A stretch of 64,000 nucleotides of DNA, from the NCBI GenBank assembly GCA_964368815.1, contig CAYJDA010000006.1:37209-101208 (forward strand), in the 5' to 3' direction. The translations under genes were made by a program, and so were the position numbers. Each line of letters opens with the position of its first letter. The stretch's first letter is position 1. The notes beneath the pieces were generated by a model. The model had not been told where the DNA came from, ran no database searches, and saw nothing but the letters and a program-made list of their open reading frames with translations. This stretch comes from CAYJBH01 sp964368815. GTDB lineage: Bacteria; Bacillota; Clostridia; Oscillospirales; Ruminococcaceae. This document shows, one piece after another, positions 24,864 through 33,115 of the stretch.

Positions 24864-25871
24864 TTATATTTCGGATAGCTTAACCGGTCGTTTTTCTTCA
24901 ACCGATTTTTTTGCCGCAAGTCCTATCAAAACTTCCTGCAGGCCGTCTTCCTGATTAACGCTAACTTCGCTGTCGGTAACAACTGCATTAACAAACTGCG
25001 TAACCTCCAGTGCATATGCTTGCATATATCTCTCAAGGAAGAAAAAGAGAGGCTTAGGTGCATTTTCACCATCTTTATTAAATGAGTGGATTAATGCAGG
25101 GGTCTCATTTTCTATAGCCGCCATGCCGCCGCTACCAAAAACTTCTGCCCTCTGGTCGTATCCATATACTGCTTTTCGTGAATTATCAATAACGCAGAGT
25201 GCGCCGTTTGACATCTTTAGGCTGATAATAGCGGTGTCAACATCGCCTGCTTTTCCGATTTCGGGGTCAACCAGAACAGCCGATTGAACATAAACCTCCT
25301 CAACCTCAGCGCCGGTAAGGTAGCGAGCCATATCAAAATCGTGGATAGTCATGTCTAAAAACATTCCGCCCGATACGGCTATGTAAGCAGGGTTTGGAGG
25401 TTCAGGGTCACGAGAGGTTATTTTAACGATATGTACATCGCCAATTTCACCATTTACCACCTTTTCACGAAGTGCCATAAAGTTGCGGTCGAAACGGCGG
25501 TTAAAGCCTACCTGATATTTTAGGTTTTTGCCCTCTAATGCATCCTTAACCTGCTGTATTTTAGCAATATCGTGGTCGATTGGTTTTTCGCAAAACACGT
25601 GCTTTCCTGCGTTTATCGCCTCGATGGATATAGGGGAATGTGTATCGGTAGACGAACAGATTAAAACCGCATCTATCGAGCTGTCTTCAATTATTTTTTT
25701 ATGGTCTTTATAACAGTTTGTTATGCCCATGGAGAGCGCCCACTCCTCGGTTAACGGGGTTAAAAACGGATCGGCAATCGCAGTTACTTTTGCGTTTTTA
25801 ACATAGTTAGCAATACTCTCAGCGTGAACCTTGCCGATTCGACCAGCACCTATAATTCCAATATTTAACAT
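24864..25871 (-). CDS. iolG: myo-Inositol 2-dehydrogenase
   Basis: A 335-residue Gfo/Idh/MocA-family NAD-dependent dehydrogenase oxidising myo-inositol to 2-keto-myo-inositol (scyllo-inosose), the first pathway step. Rossmann motif GIIGAGRIGKVHAESI at the N-terminus, CEKPID with the catalytic Lys at about residue 96, and MTIHDFDMARYL carrying the catalytic His. Assignment as inositol dehydrogenase rather than another sugar dehydrogenase rests on position within a complete iol cluster. Confidence 0.92.
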   Translation of the reverse strand: MLNIGIIGAGRIGKVHAESIANYVKNAKVTAIADPFLTPLTEEWALSMGITNCYKDHKKIIEDSSIDAVLICSSTDTHSPISIEAINAGKHVFCEKPIDHDIAKIQQVKDALEGKNLKYQVGFNRRFDRNFMALREKVVNGEIGDVHIVKITSRDPEPPNPAYIAVSGGMFLDMTIHDFDMARYLTGAEVEEVYVQSAVLVDPEIGKAGDVDTAIISLKMSNGALCVIDNSRKAVYGYDQRAEVFGSGGMAAIENETPALIHSFNKDGENAPKPLFFFLERYMQAYALEVTQFVNAVVTDSEVSVNQEDGLQEVLIGLAAKKSVEEKRPVKLSEI

Positions 25872-25884
25872 TGTTTCTCCTTTA

Positions 25885-26772
25885 TTAAAGTCCTGTTTTT
25901 TCTTTTATATATGTTCTTGCTTTAATAGCATATTCCAGAGGGTTTGCAACGGCAGGGTCCTGTTCGGCTTCTACAACAAACCAACCGCTATAATCCGAAA
26001 GTGATAGTTTTTCGAATACCGGCGCAAAATCGATGCTTCCATCGCCCGGCACGGTAAAAGTTCCGTTTCTAACACCCTGCAAAAAGCTTAGTTTTTTTGC
26101 CCTAACAATTTCTACTTGTTCGGGGCGAACATCCTTAAGATGAACATGCTTAATGCGTTTTGCATGTTTGTTTAAAACCGACATTTCATCTATTCCCGCA
26201 TAAACAAGATGCCCTGTGTCGTAAAGAAGTGATACAAGTGCAGGGTCGGTGTTTTCCATCAGCTTGTCGATTTCATCCTCGGTTTGAACAACTGTTCCCA
26301 TATGATGATGAAAGGTGAGTGTAATACCGTATTCAAGGGCGATTTCGCCAAGCTTGTTAAGGCCATCGCACAGCAGTTTCCATTCCTCGGCGTTCATAAC
26401 ATATTTTTCAAACAAAACAGGCTTGTCGGTTCCCTGTATGCTGTGGCTTTGTTCCGAAACGCCTATAACCTTGGCTCCCATTTCACGCATAAATTCCATG
26501 GTTGAACGAAAATCTTTTTCCGTTTCATTAAAAGGTTTTGAGATTAAAAAGGTAGAAAACCAGCGATTGCAGATTTCAAGTCCTCTTATGTTTAGTGCTT
26601 TTTTTAGTAGCTTGGTATCGGAAGGATATTTGTTACCCACCTCACAGCCGGAAAACCCGGCAAGAGCCATCTCGCTTACGCACTGCTCGAAGGTGTTTTC
26701 GCCACCGAGATCCGGCAGGTCGTCGTTAGTCCATCCGATAGGGGCTATAGCCAACTTTACATTATTAAACAT
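25885..26772 (-). CDS. iolE: myo-Inosose-2 dehydratase
   Basis: A 295-residue TIM-barrel enzyme of the xylose-isomerase-like fold that dehydrates 2-keto-myo-inositol to the trihydroxycyclohexanedione. The N-terminus (KLAIAPIGWTNDDLPDLGGE) is characteristic of IolE. Metal-ligand motifs include TFHHHMGTVVQ, YDTGHLVYAG and KHVHLKDVRPE. Size matches the Bacillus enzyme. Thirteen bases from iolG and 10 from iolD. Confidence 0.94.
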   Translation of the reverse strand: MFNNVKLAIAPIGWTNDDLPDLGGENTFEQCVSEMALAGFSGCEVGNKYPSDTKLLKKALNIRGLEICNRWFSTFLISKPFNETEKDFRSTMEFMREMGAKVIGVSEQSHSIQGTDKPVLFEKYVMNAEEWKLLCDGLNKLGEIALEYGITLTFHHHMGTVVQTEDEIDKLMENTDPALVSLLYDTGHLVYAGIDEMSVLNKHAKRIKHVHLKDVRPEQVEIVRAKKLSFLQGVRNGTFTVPGDGSIDFAPVFEKLSLSDYSGWFVVEAEQDPAVANPLEYAIKARTYIKEKTGL

Positions 26773-26782
26773 TTTTAAACTC

Positions 26783-28705
26783 CTAATAAACTCTTGCTTT
26801 TTTTAGCGACTGTTGTTTTTTTGCATATTGTTCATTAACGCTCTCACGTTTAGAGGTTGAGGCAAGGCCGGTATTCCAGAAAGCTCCGTATCCATCGGTC
26901 ATGGTTTTGGGTAAAACCTTAATATCTATGAGGGTGGATATCGTTTGCTTTTTACTGTCGATTATGGCTTCTCTTAGCTGTTTCATTGTTTTAACAGTGT
27001 AGGTTTTAACGCCATAGCCCTCGGCAGATTTAGCATAGTCGATATTCATTAATTTGCCGTTAAGGCCCGTTTCATTGCGATATCTCAGCTCGGTGGCAAG
27101 GCTTCCTATTCCGCTTCCCATCTGAAGATTGTTAATACAGCCAAAGCTGCTGTTATCGAAAAGCAAAACATTTATTTTTGCATTTTCCTGAAGTGCGGTT
27201 ATCAGTTCGGAATGTAGCATCTGATAACTTCCGTCGCCCAGCATCGCGTAGCTCTCTTTATTTGGCTCGGCAAATTTTGTGCCGAGTGCGGAGGATATTT
27301 CATATCCCATACAGGAGTAACCGTACTCCATGTGGTAGCTGTCGATACTATCGGTTGTCCACATACGCTGTAAACAGCCGGGCAGACTTCCCGATGCACC
27401 GGTTATAATCGCATCTTCGTCTATAAGTTCTCTAATAGCACAGATGGCCTCGGTTTGGGTTAAGGCGCTACCCATAAGCTCGATAAACTCCGGTATGCTA
27501 CTCTCGTTTCTTGCCTTAACAAGCGGCTCAAATCCATCGCCGTAGCTATAGTCGGCAAGTCGGCTCATCTCCTTGTTCCATTCTGCCTTTGCGTTATCAT
27601 ACTCATTGGTATATTCAGATCTATAGCCTATAGCACTAAGTGCTTCGCCCAGCTGAGCTAAAACAGCCTTGGCATCGCCAACGGCGGTTATGGCATCAAG
27701 TTTGTATGCATGATATCTGCTGACGTTTATTGACGCTATCGGCACATCAAGTTTAAACAAGCTTTTAGAAGCGGTTGTAAAATCGCTCATTCTGCTACCA
27801 ACCGATAGGATAAAATCGGAATCTTTCGCTATGCAGTTTGCCGCAGAATTTCCGGTAACACCGACACCGCCCATATTGTATTTTGATGAGGAAATACAGG
27901 AAGATTTACCTGCCTGTGTTTCTCCAAACGGTATGTTAAATTGCTCACAAAAGGCGATTAGCTGTTTGCCCGCCTCGGAGTATCTAACACCGCCACCACA
28001 GATTACAAAAGGCTTTTTTGCCTGCGAGAGTGCATTTGCAAGGTCGGCAATTTCAGAGGCATCGGCAAGCGGACGGGTTATTCTGTGTACACGTTTTTTA
28101 AAGAAATATTCCGGAAACTCGAAACATTCTCCCTGAACGTCCTGACAAAGAGCGATACAAACGGCGCCTGTTTCGGCAGGGTCGGTTAAAACACGCATGG
28201 CGTTTATAAGTGCCGGCATTAGCTGTTCTGGACGAAAAACTCGATCCCAGTATTTGGTTACCGGCTTGAAGGCGTCGTTAGTGGTAATGCTAAGGTTATA
28301 GCTTTGCTCAACCTGTTGCAAAACAGGGTCGGGTTGGCGTGTTGCATAGCTATCTCCCGGGAAGAGTAAAAGCGGAACATTGTTAACGGTAGCACAGGCG
28401 GCGGCGGTAACCATATTTGCAGCTCCGGGGCCGATAGAGGAGGCGCAGGGGATTATTTTTTTGCGATTGCTCTGCTTTGCATACGCCGCCGCAACATGTG
28501 CCATGCCCTGCTCATTTTTGCCCTGATATACCTTGAGTGTGTTTTCGTTAGACTCTAAAGCTTCCCCAAGCCCTACAACGATTCCGTGTCCGAATAGGGT
28601 GAAAATGCCCTCAACAAATCTGTTTTCTACCCCGTCTACACTAACGTATTGATTTTCTAAGAATTTAACTATAGCCTGTCCGACTGTCATTTTTATAGTA
28701 CTCAT
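26783..28705 (-). CDS. iolD: 3D-(3,5/4)-trihydroxycyclohexane-1,2-dione acylhydrolase
   Basis: A 640-residue thiamine-diphosphate enzyme opening the ring to 5-deoxy-D-glucuronate. N-terminal TPP pyrimidine-binding domain (FGHGIVVGLGEAL, with YQGKNEQGMAHVAAAYAKQ holding the catalytic Glu), a central domain, and the C-terminal pyrophosphate-binding motif GDGSYQMLHSEL followed by NVLLFDNSSFGCINN. Full length for the family. Confidence 0.94.
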   Translation of the reverse strand: MSTIKMTVGQAIVKFLENQYVSVDGVENRFVEGIFTLFGHGIVVGLGEALESNENTLKVYQGKNEQGMAHVAAAYAKQSNRKKIIPCASSIGPGAANMVTAAACATVNNVPLLLFPGDSYATRQPDPVLQQVEQSYNLSITTNDAFKPVTKYWDRVFRPEQLMPALINAMRVLTDPAETGAVCIALCQDVQGECFEFPEYFFKKRVHRITRPLADASEIADLANALSQAKKPFVICGGGVRYSEAGKQLIAFCEQFNIPFGETQAGKSSCISSSKYNMGGVGVTGNSAANCIAKDSDFILSVGSRMSDFTTASKSLFKLDVPIASINVSRYHAYKLDAITAVGDAKAVLAQLGEALSAIGYRSEYTNEYDNAKAEWNKEMSRLADYSYGDGFEPLVKARNESSIPEFIELMGSALTQTEAICAIRELIDEDAIITGASGSLPGCLQRMWTTDSIDSYHMEYGYSCMGYEISSALGTKFAEPNKESYAMLGDGSYQMLHSELITALQENAKINVLLFDNSSFGCINNLQMGSGIGSLATELRYRNETGLNGKLMNIDYAKSAEGYGVKTYTVKTMKQLREAIIDSKKQTISTLIDIKVLPKTMTDGYGAFWNTGLASTSKRESVNEQYAKKQQSLKKARVY

Positions 28706-28735
28706 AAAATTATTTCGCTCCTTTTTGCAAAATAT

Positions 28736-29746
28736 CTATCCTCTGGCAACCATTTCGCCGTGTTTTTCTTTACTGTTTTTAATGAACTCATGAATTGCAT
28801 CTTCGGTAGGCATATCGGCACTGCATCCGTGGCTGCTAACCAACATGGATGCACTGGCACTGCCAAACTCTAAACAATCTAAAACCTCCATGCCGTTCAT
28901 GATTCCAAAAAGGAATGCCGAGGCGTAGCCGTCGCCACCGCCAAAAGATTTAAGTGCCTCTACCGGGAAGGGTTTTATGCTAAACTTCTCAGAATTTGAG
29001 AGGTAGGCAGTAGAACCTTTTTTGCCATGCTTTATAACAACTATTTTTGCATCGCACTCAAACCATAGCTTTGCGGTTTCCTCATCGTTAAGACCGGGAG
29101 AGATTAGTGCTTGGGTTAGTTCATACTCTTCCTTAGAGCCGAGTATAATATCGGAGTTTTTTGCAACCATTGCATAGTAGATGCTTATCTCGTCGTTATT
29201 ATTCCAGTTGTAGGCACGATAGTCGATATCAAAAACAATGGGTGTAGATGTTTTTTTTGCAAGCATAACAGCCTTTAATGCCGCTTCACGCGATGGGCTT
29301 TGGCAAAGCGCTGTACCGGAGATTAATAAACACTTTGCAGTTTTAATGTACTCCTCGCTGATATCCTCTACCGAGAGGGCAAGGTCTGCCGCCATATTGC
29401 GGTACATTAGAATACTGCTCTCCTCAGGGCTGAGGATCTCGGTGAATGTAAGGCCTATCTTCTCGCCGTTTTTACATCTTGTTATATTAGAGGTGTCGAT
29501 GCCCTCGTTATCGAAATACTCTGTAACAAAATCGCCAAATCTGTCATCCGAAACCTTGGCAATAAAGCCGCATTTTTTTCCGAGCCTTGAAAGTCCCACC
29601 GCTATGTTTGCCGGAGAGCCTCCCACATATTTTTTAAATTTTTCGCTCTGAGCGAGTGTCTGAAAATAGTCGATAGGATTAAAATCAATTGCCACCCTGC
29701 CGATTAGGATAATATCAAGCGGTCGATTTTGATCAAATGTAATCAT
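28736..29746 (-). CDS. iolC: 5-Dehydro-2-deoxygluconokinase
   Basis: About 336 residues, PfkB family, phosphorylating 2-deoxy-5-keto-D-gluconate with ATP. N-terminal MITFDQNRPLDIILIGRVAI, then DYFQTLAQSEKFKKYVGGSPANIAVGLS-like segment (GGSPANIAVGLSRLG), and a C-terminal FGGGDGYASAFLFG motif with the catalytic Asp (GGGD rather than GAGD, as in other IolC proteins). The ATG at 29746 is chosen; the longer frame to 29806 lacks a good ribosome binding site. A small hairpin (29783-29797) lies in the gap to iolB. Confidence 0.92.
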   Translation of the reverse strand: MITFDQNRPLDIILIGRVAIDFNPIDYFQTLAQSEKFKKYVGGSPANIAVGLSRLGKKCGFIAKVSDDRFGDFVTEYFDNEGIDTSNITRCKNGEKIGLTFTEILSPEESSILMYRNMAADLALSVEDISEEYIKTAKCLLISGTALCQSPSREAALKAVMLAKKTSTPIVFDIDYRAYNWNNNDEISIYYAMVAKNSDIILGSKEEYELTQALISPGLNDEETAKLWFECDAKIVVIKHGKKGSTAYLSNSEKFSIKPFPVEALKSFGGGDGYASAFLFGIMNGMEVLDCLEFGSASASMLVSSHGCSADMPTEDAIHEFIKNSKEKHGEMVARG

Positions 29747-29840
29747 TGTTGCGAATATTCCTTTCTTGATGTTTATTATTAGCTTTGCCACATGGTGTGG
29801 CGGCAAAAATCAGCGTCCTTCGCTGAAAAGGCACAAAACT

Positions 29841-30614
29841 TTATCCCTCGCAAAGCCAGGTATATCGGTCGTCGTCTATCCTGTCGGTCCAGGGGTTGCC
29901 GTCTATATGGCGAATCATCCAGCAGGTGTACATCCTGTAGCAGGGGGCGGCAACCTGTGGGTGTGTTGCTCCACCGGGAATAGCGCTAAAGCTACCATCG
30001 GTTATTTTATAAACGTTATCGCCCACAAAGCTTGCTCCAAACCCTTCAGGGCGATTAAATTTAAAGTAGTAAACCTCGGGCTGTGGGTGGTGGTGGGGGA
30101 TAAAGCTGGACCAGTTACCCTCATTGTTGAGAACCTCGCCGATAACCATATTGGAGTAGGGCGCCGAATTATAGTCGAAAATAGTGGTTACGGTGCGGGT
30201 AGCGTTTCCGCCAAACATTCCCTCGCCGCTAACCATGTATGCAATATCCTCCTTGCCATACAACTTAGTATCAAATTCGCGGTCGTTATGGGTAGATTGC
30301 ACTATAAACTCACAATCGGTTACCGCAACAACCTCAACCTCCTTGCCAAGACAGAAGTGTAAACACCATGCATCGCCGGTGTAAACATCGCAACGTTCAA
30401 CGGTGGTTTCATTGCCATCATAAACAAATGTTAGCTTACCGCTGAGTAATAACACTGCGGTTTCCTCGCCGGAAGAAAAAAGCTTGATACGGCTTGCGGC
30501 ATTAAGCTTTTTTACATAGATATCCATCATCATATCAGAGTATTCATTGGTATAGTTAGTTAAAACCTTTTTTCCGTCCGAGTTAAAAACAGGGTATCCA
30601 AACTCTTTTTGCAT
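29841..30614 (-). CDS. iolB: 5-Deoxy-glucuronate isomerase
   Basis: About 257 residues, bicupin fold. It converts 5-deoxy-D-glucuronate to 2-deoxy-5-keto-D-gluconate. Recognisable segments are FIPHHHPQPEVYYFKFNRPE with the metal-binding His residues and PGGATHPQVAAPCYRMYTCW. First gene of the iol operon. ATG at 30614 (MQKEFGYPVF) is preferred, with aaagga about 11 bases upstream; an in-frame ATG at 30626 overlaps that site. Confidence 0.92.
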   Translation of the reverse strand: MQKEFGYPVFNSDGKKVLTNYTNEYSDMMMDIYVKKLNAASRIKLFSSGEETAVLLLSGKLTFVYDGNETTVERCDVYTGDAWCLHFCLGKEVEVVAVTDCEFIVQSTHNDREFDTKLYGKEDIAYMVSGEGMFGGNATRTVTTIFDYNSAPYSNMVIGEVLNNEGNWSSFIPHHHPQPEVYYFKFNRPEGFGASFVGDNVYKITDGSFSAIPGGATHPQVAAPCYRMYTCWMIRHIDGNPWTDRIDDDRYTWLCEG

Positions 30615-30642
30615 GGCATATACCATCCTTTCAGTTGACTAT

Positions 30643-30683
30643 TGTGATAATGTTTTGGTTAACTTTAGCCTAAGTTTATCACA
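30643..30683 (-). promoter_or_regulatory. Inverted TGTGATAA/TTATCACA pair near the iol promoter
   Basis: Perfect 8-bp arms at 30643-30650 and 30676-30683, about three helical turns apart. The right arm overlaps the -10 box. Candidate operator for the DeoR-type protein of the same operon. Confidence 0.5.
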
Positions 30684-30701
30684 TTAGTATGGTGATGTCA
30701 A
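30673..30701 (-). promoter_or_regulatory. Promoter of the iol operon
   Basis: Minus-strand TTGACA (30696-30701), 17-bp spacer, TAAACT (30673-30678), about 60 bp upstream of iolB. Confidence 0.7.
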
Positions 30702-30822
30702 GATAAAGTTGATGCTATATTCATGTTTTTTTGGCCATAGTTTATCTCGATGTGCATAGTGACTATAAACACTGTTTGATTTTAAACATTATGGCTAAAA
30801 ATAGTTGCTTAAAAACATGCAC

Positions 30823-30863
30823 AAAAAAATATGCCGGCAATGTTTAACTAAAACATGCCGACA
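30823..30863 (-). terminator. Terminator of the ccdA/thioredoxin operon
   Basis: On the minus strand a CGGCATGTTT/AAACATtGCCG stem is followed by TATTTTTTT, just after the ccdA stop. Clear U-tract. Confidence 0.8.
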
Positions 30864-30899
30864 AAAAAGAACTTTAAACGATAGAAATAAATTGGTTAA

Positions 30900-31592
30900 T
30901 TAAAACGCTAGATAAAACATATAAAAACCAATTAGTGTAATGGCGATACCCATTACAATTTTTAATATGTTGCTTAACCGGGTATATTTTTTGCTCTGTG
31001 ATAACTTTTGAACGAAGCCGATGGAGGTGCCGCAGGTAATTGCTAAAATTCCGTGTCCGATGGAGTAGAGCAGAAGAAGCACGATTCCCCAAGCAAAGCT
31101 TCCTCTTCCGGCAACAACCGCAAGTAGAGCGATTAAAACGGGGGTTGAGCAGGGTGATGAAAAAATTCCACCCAATATGCCGGCTATAAGAGCGCCGAGG
31201 TAACCCTTTTTTGTGTTTTTAGATATAAGATAGCTCGATGGGATGATTTCATATATTCCCCAGGTTTGAAGCGCCATCAACATCATAAGCACACCTAAAA
31301 TAAGATACCACCAGGAGGCCTGTGTTCCTATAAGGTTGCCCGCAAGCGTTGCCATAATACCCAAAATCGTAAAGGTAACGGCAGAACCTAAGGCAAAGGT
31401 AAGTGAAAGCGTGAAGGCTCGTTTGGTAGATTTCTCACCGGTTCCACCCACATATCCCACAACAAGGGGCACGCTTGATAATGCGCAGGGCGTGAAGGAT
31501 GTTAAAATTCCGGCAAAAAGAGCAAGCAGTGGCGCAATCCATGTACTCTGTGTTATTAAAGCTGAGAGGGTTTCCAGCCATGCATCAATCAC
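30900..31592 (-). CDS. CcdA/DsbD-type transmembrane thiol transporter
   Basis: A 230-residue, six-segment membrane protein. It carries the two membrane-embedded Cys motifs of the CcdA family (FTPCALSSVPLVVGYVGG near residue 30 and SSPCSTPVLIALLAVV near 150), which pass electrons from cytoplasmic thioredoxin to the outside. It overlaps the thioredoxin-like gene by 4 bases, so the two form one redox module. Target substrates, such as cytochrome c or oxidised exported proteins, are not indicated by neighbours. Confidence 0.9.
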   Translation of the reverse strand: MIDAWLETLSALITQSTWIAPLLALFAGILTSFTPCALSSVPLVVGYVGGTGEKSTKRAFTLSLTFALGSAVTFTILGIMATLAGNLIGTQASWWYLILGVLMMLMALQTWGIYEIIPSSYLISKNTKKGYLGALIAGILGGIFSSPCSTPVLIALLAVVAGRGSFAWGIVLLLLYSIGHGILAITCGTSIGFVQKLSQSKKYTRLSNILKIVMGIAITLIGFYMFYLAF

Positions 31593-32119
31593 GGATCTAC
31601 CCCCATATCGGATAAAATTAATCGCATCTGCTCCTCGGTTAAGCCGCCCTGATGTGCCGTGAATACATGTTCCTCTGTTTCACTGTTGGCATATAAACTA
31701 AAGGCTATCTCGTTTGCAACCTCTTCGCTCGGAACGTAGGGCGTTCCGTCTGAATTAACAATTATCTGTGTTGGGATTACCTGAACCGGAAAACCCGATG
31801 CGGCTTCGGGAGATTTCCAAACATCAACAAACTGAACTATAGCCTTTCCCTGCATTTCCTCATTAAGAGTAACGAGTACAGGAGCCATCTCTTTGCAGGG
31901 TATGCACTCATCGGCGCCGAAATCAACTATGATAGGCAAACCGCTTTCCTTTAAAACTTCCAGATCAACGCCGGTAACGTTGAGCGGATATTCAAGATTA
32001 GATGATGCGACAGCCTCCTCATTAGCTTGATCAGCGTTTGCCTGAAAAAGCCAAATACCCACAACTGCGACGAGCATTATAGCAGGAACTAATATTCTTA
32101 ATACTTTTTTCTTAGTCAT
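31589..32119 (-). CDS. Membrane-anchored thioredoxin-like protein
   Basis: A 176-residue protein with a basic N-terminus and a single membrane segment (ILVPAIMLVAVVGIWLF) as uncleaved anchor or signal. The extracytoplasmic thioredoxin fold has an ADECIPCKEMAP active site (CxxC) and a cis-Pro region QVIPTQIIV. It probably receives electrons from the CcdA-like protein encoded 4 bases downstream and reduces disulfides outside the membrane. Driven by a consensus promoter overlapped by a palindrome. Confidence 0.88.
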   Translation of the reverse strand: MTKKKVLRILVPAIMLVAVVGIWLFQANADQANEEAVASSNLEYPLNVTGVDLEVLKESGLPIIVDFGADECIPCKEMAPVLVTLNEEMQGKAIVQFVDVWKSPEAASGFPVQVIPTQIIVNSDGTPYVPSEEVANEIAFSLYANSETEEHVFTAHQGGLTEEQMRLILSDMGVDP

Positions 32120-32189
32120 TTTAATGTTTTCTCCTAAGGTAACGAATAATTCCCTTTTAATAAATTATTATGTTATAAACTACAATTTT

Positions 32190-32217
32190 ATTATATCAAA
32201 TATTTTTGATATGTCAA
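32190..32217 (-). promoter_or_regulatory. Consensus promoter of the thioredoxin/ccdA operon
   Basis: Minus-strand TTGACA (32212-32217), 16-bp spacer, TATAAT (32190-32195). Confidence 0.8.
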
Positions 32218-32241
32218 CATTAAATCAAGAATATTTGATAT
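32193..32241. promoter_or_regulatory. Two 20-bp ATATCAAA-TATT-TTTGATAT operators
   Basis: A perfect palindrome (32193-32212) fills the space between the -35 and -10 boxes of the thioredoxin promoter. A second, slightly degenerate copy in the other orientation (32222-32241) follows after 9 bp, centre to centre 29 bp. Binding here would block the promoter. The regulator is not encoded nearby. Confidence 0.7.
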
Positions 32242-32301
32242 AAAAAGTTGTGAAATTTTTTTGAATGAATTTTGAAATTATACTACACGATTATCACTTA
32301 A

Positions 32302-32312
32302 TGTGGTACAAT
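32302..32312 (+). promoter_or_regulatory. Extended -10 element before the CAT-like gene
   Basis: TGG followed by TACAAT (32307-32312), 34 bases before the ATG. No convincing -35 box. Confidence 0.35.
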
Positions 32313-32346
32313 AAATAACAAATCGTTTTTATTCGGGGGTAGTATA

Positions 32347-32985
32347 ATGGATAAATTTAACGAGATTGATTATGAAAGCTGGGACAGAAAAGAAATTTAC
32401 GACAGGTTTGTCCCCTGCCTTTATACAATAACGGCAGAGCTTGATATCACCAAGATGATAAAATCGATAAGGGAAAAAAACATAAAATTTTATCCTACTA
32501 TTATTTACTGCGTAGCCAAGGTGTGTAATGCCTACAAAGAATACAGGTTTGCAAACCTAAACGGAAAAATAGGATATTTTGATGTCGTACACCCTATTTA
32601 CACCGTTCCGAGAAAAGGAACAGAGCTGTTTACCCATAAAATGACAAGCTGGAATGAAAATTTTACCGAGTTTTATGAAGCCTTTTTAGCTGATAATCAA
32701 AAAGCTATAAACGCCACCAGCTTATACTGTGATGAAAATTTGCCTCGCAATTTAGTTGCCGTAACCGTATTGCCGGATTTGGTAATTACGGGGCTTGATT
32801 ACAACTCCCCTATAAGTGCAGAAGGGGTTTATGTTCCTTTTGTTACCTTTGGAAAATTTAGAGAGGTTAATGAAAAAATAATGATTTCGGCGGGAATACA
32901 GTTTAGGCATGAAGTTAACGATGGATATCACGTTAATAAATTTTATAAAGAGTTAGAAAAGGTTTGCAACAATTTGTTTTCTTAA
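32347..32985 (+). CDS. Chloramphenicol O-acetyltransferase-like protein (CatA type)
   Basis: A 212-residue protein of the trimeric type A CAT fold, which transfers acetyl from acetyl-CoA to chloramphenicol's 3-hydroxyl. The usual HHxxxDG signature reads RHEVNDGYHVNKF here. The His spaced as the catalytic one (H-x3-D-G) is kept while the preceding His is Arg. The N-terminal region (SWDRKEIYDRF) and YPTIIYCVAKVCN fit the family. Chromosomal CAT-like proteins without resistance activity exist, so antibiotic resistance is not proven. Good GGGGG ribosome binding site (32335-32339). Confidence 0.82.
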   Translation: MDKFNEIDYESWDRKEIYDRFVPCLYTITAELDITKMIKSIREKNIKFYPTIIYCVAKVCNAYKEYRFANLNGKIGYFDVVHPIYTVPRKGTELFTHKMTSWNENFTEFYEAFLADNQKAINATSLYCDENLPRNLVAVTVLPDLVITGLDYNSPISAEGVYVPFVTFGKFREVNEKIMISAGIQFRHEVNDGYHVNKFYKELEKVCNNLFS

Positions 32986-33048
32986 ATAGTTTTCATTTTT
33001 TTATTAATTTACTCAAAGCATTAAAATTATATTATCAATAAATTATCA

Positions 33049-33078
33049 TTGTAAGTTAATATATTGATATGTTATAAT
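33049..33078 (+). promoter_or_regulatory. Promoter of the three-adaptor ABC exporter operon
   Basis: TTGTAA (33049-33054), 18-bp spacer, TATAAT (33073-33078) preceded by TGT as an extended -10 element. Confidence 0.6.
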
Positions 33079-33115
33079 AACGTATACGTGCATAAAAGAC
33101 AATGGGGGAAGCATC

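Noticed and set aside
29783..29797. GCCACACCATGTGGC hairpin between iolB and iolC
   Set aside because: Short stem, no U-tract and inside an operon; not enough to call a terminator or operator.
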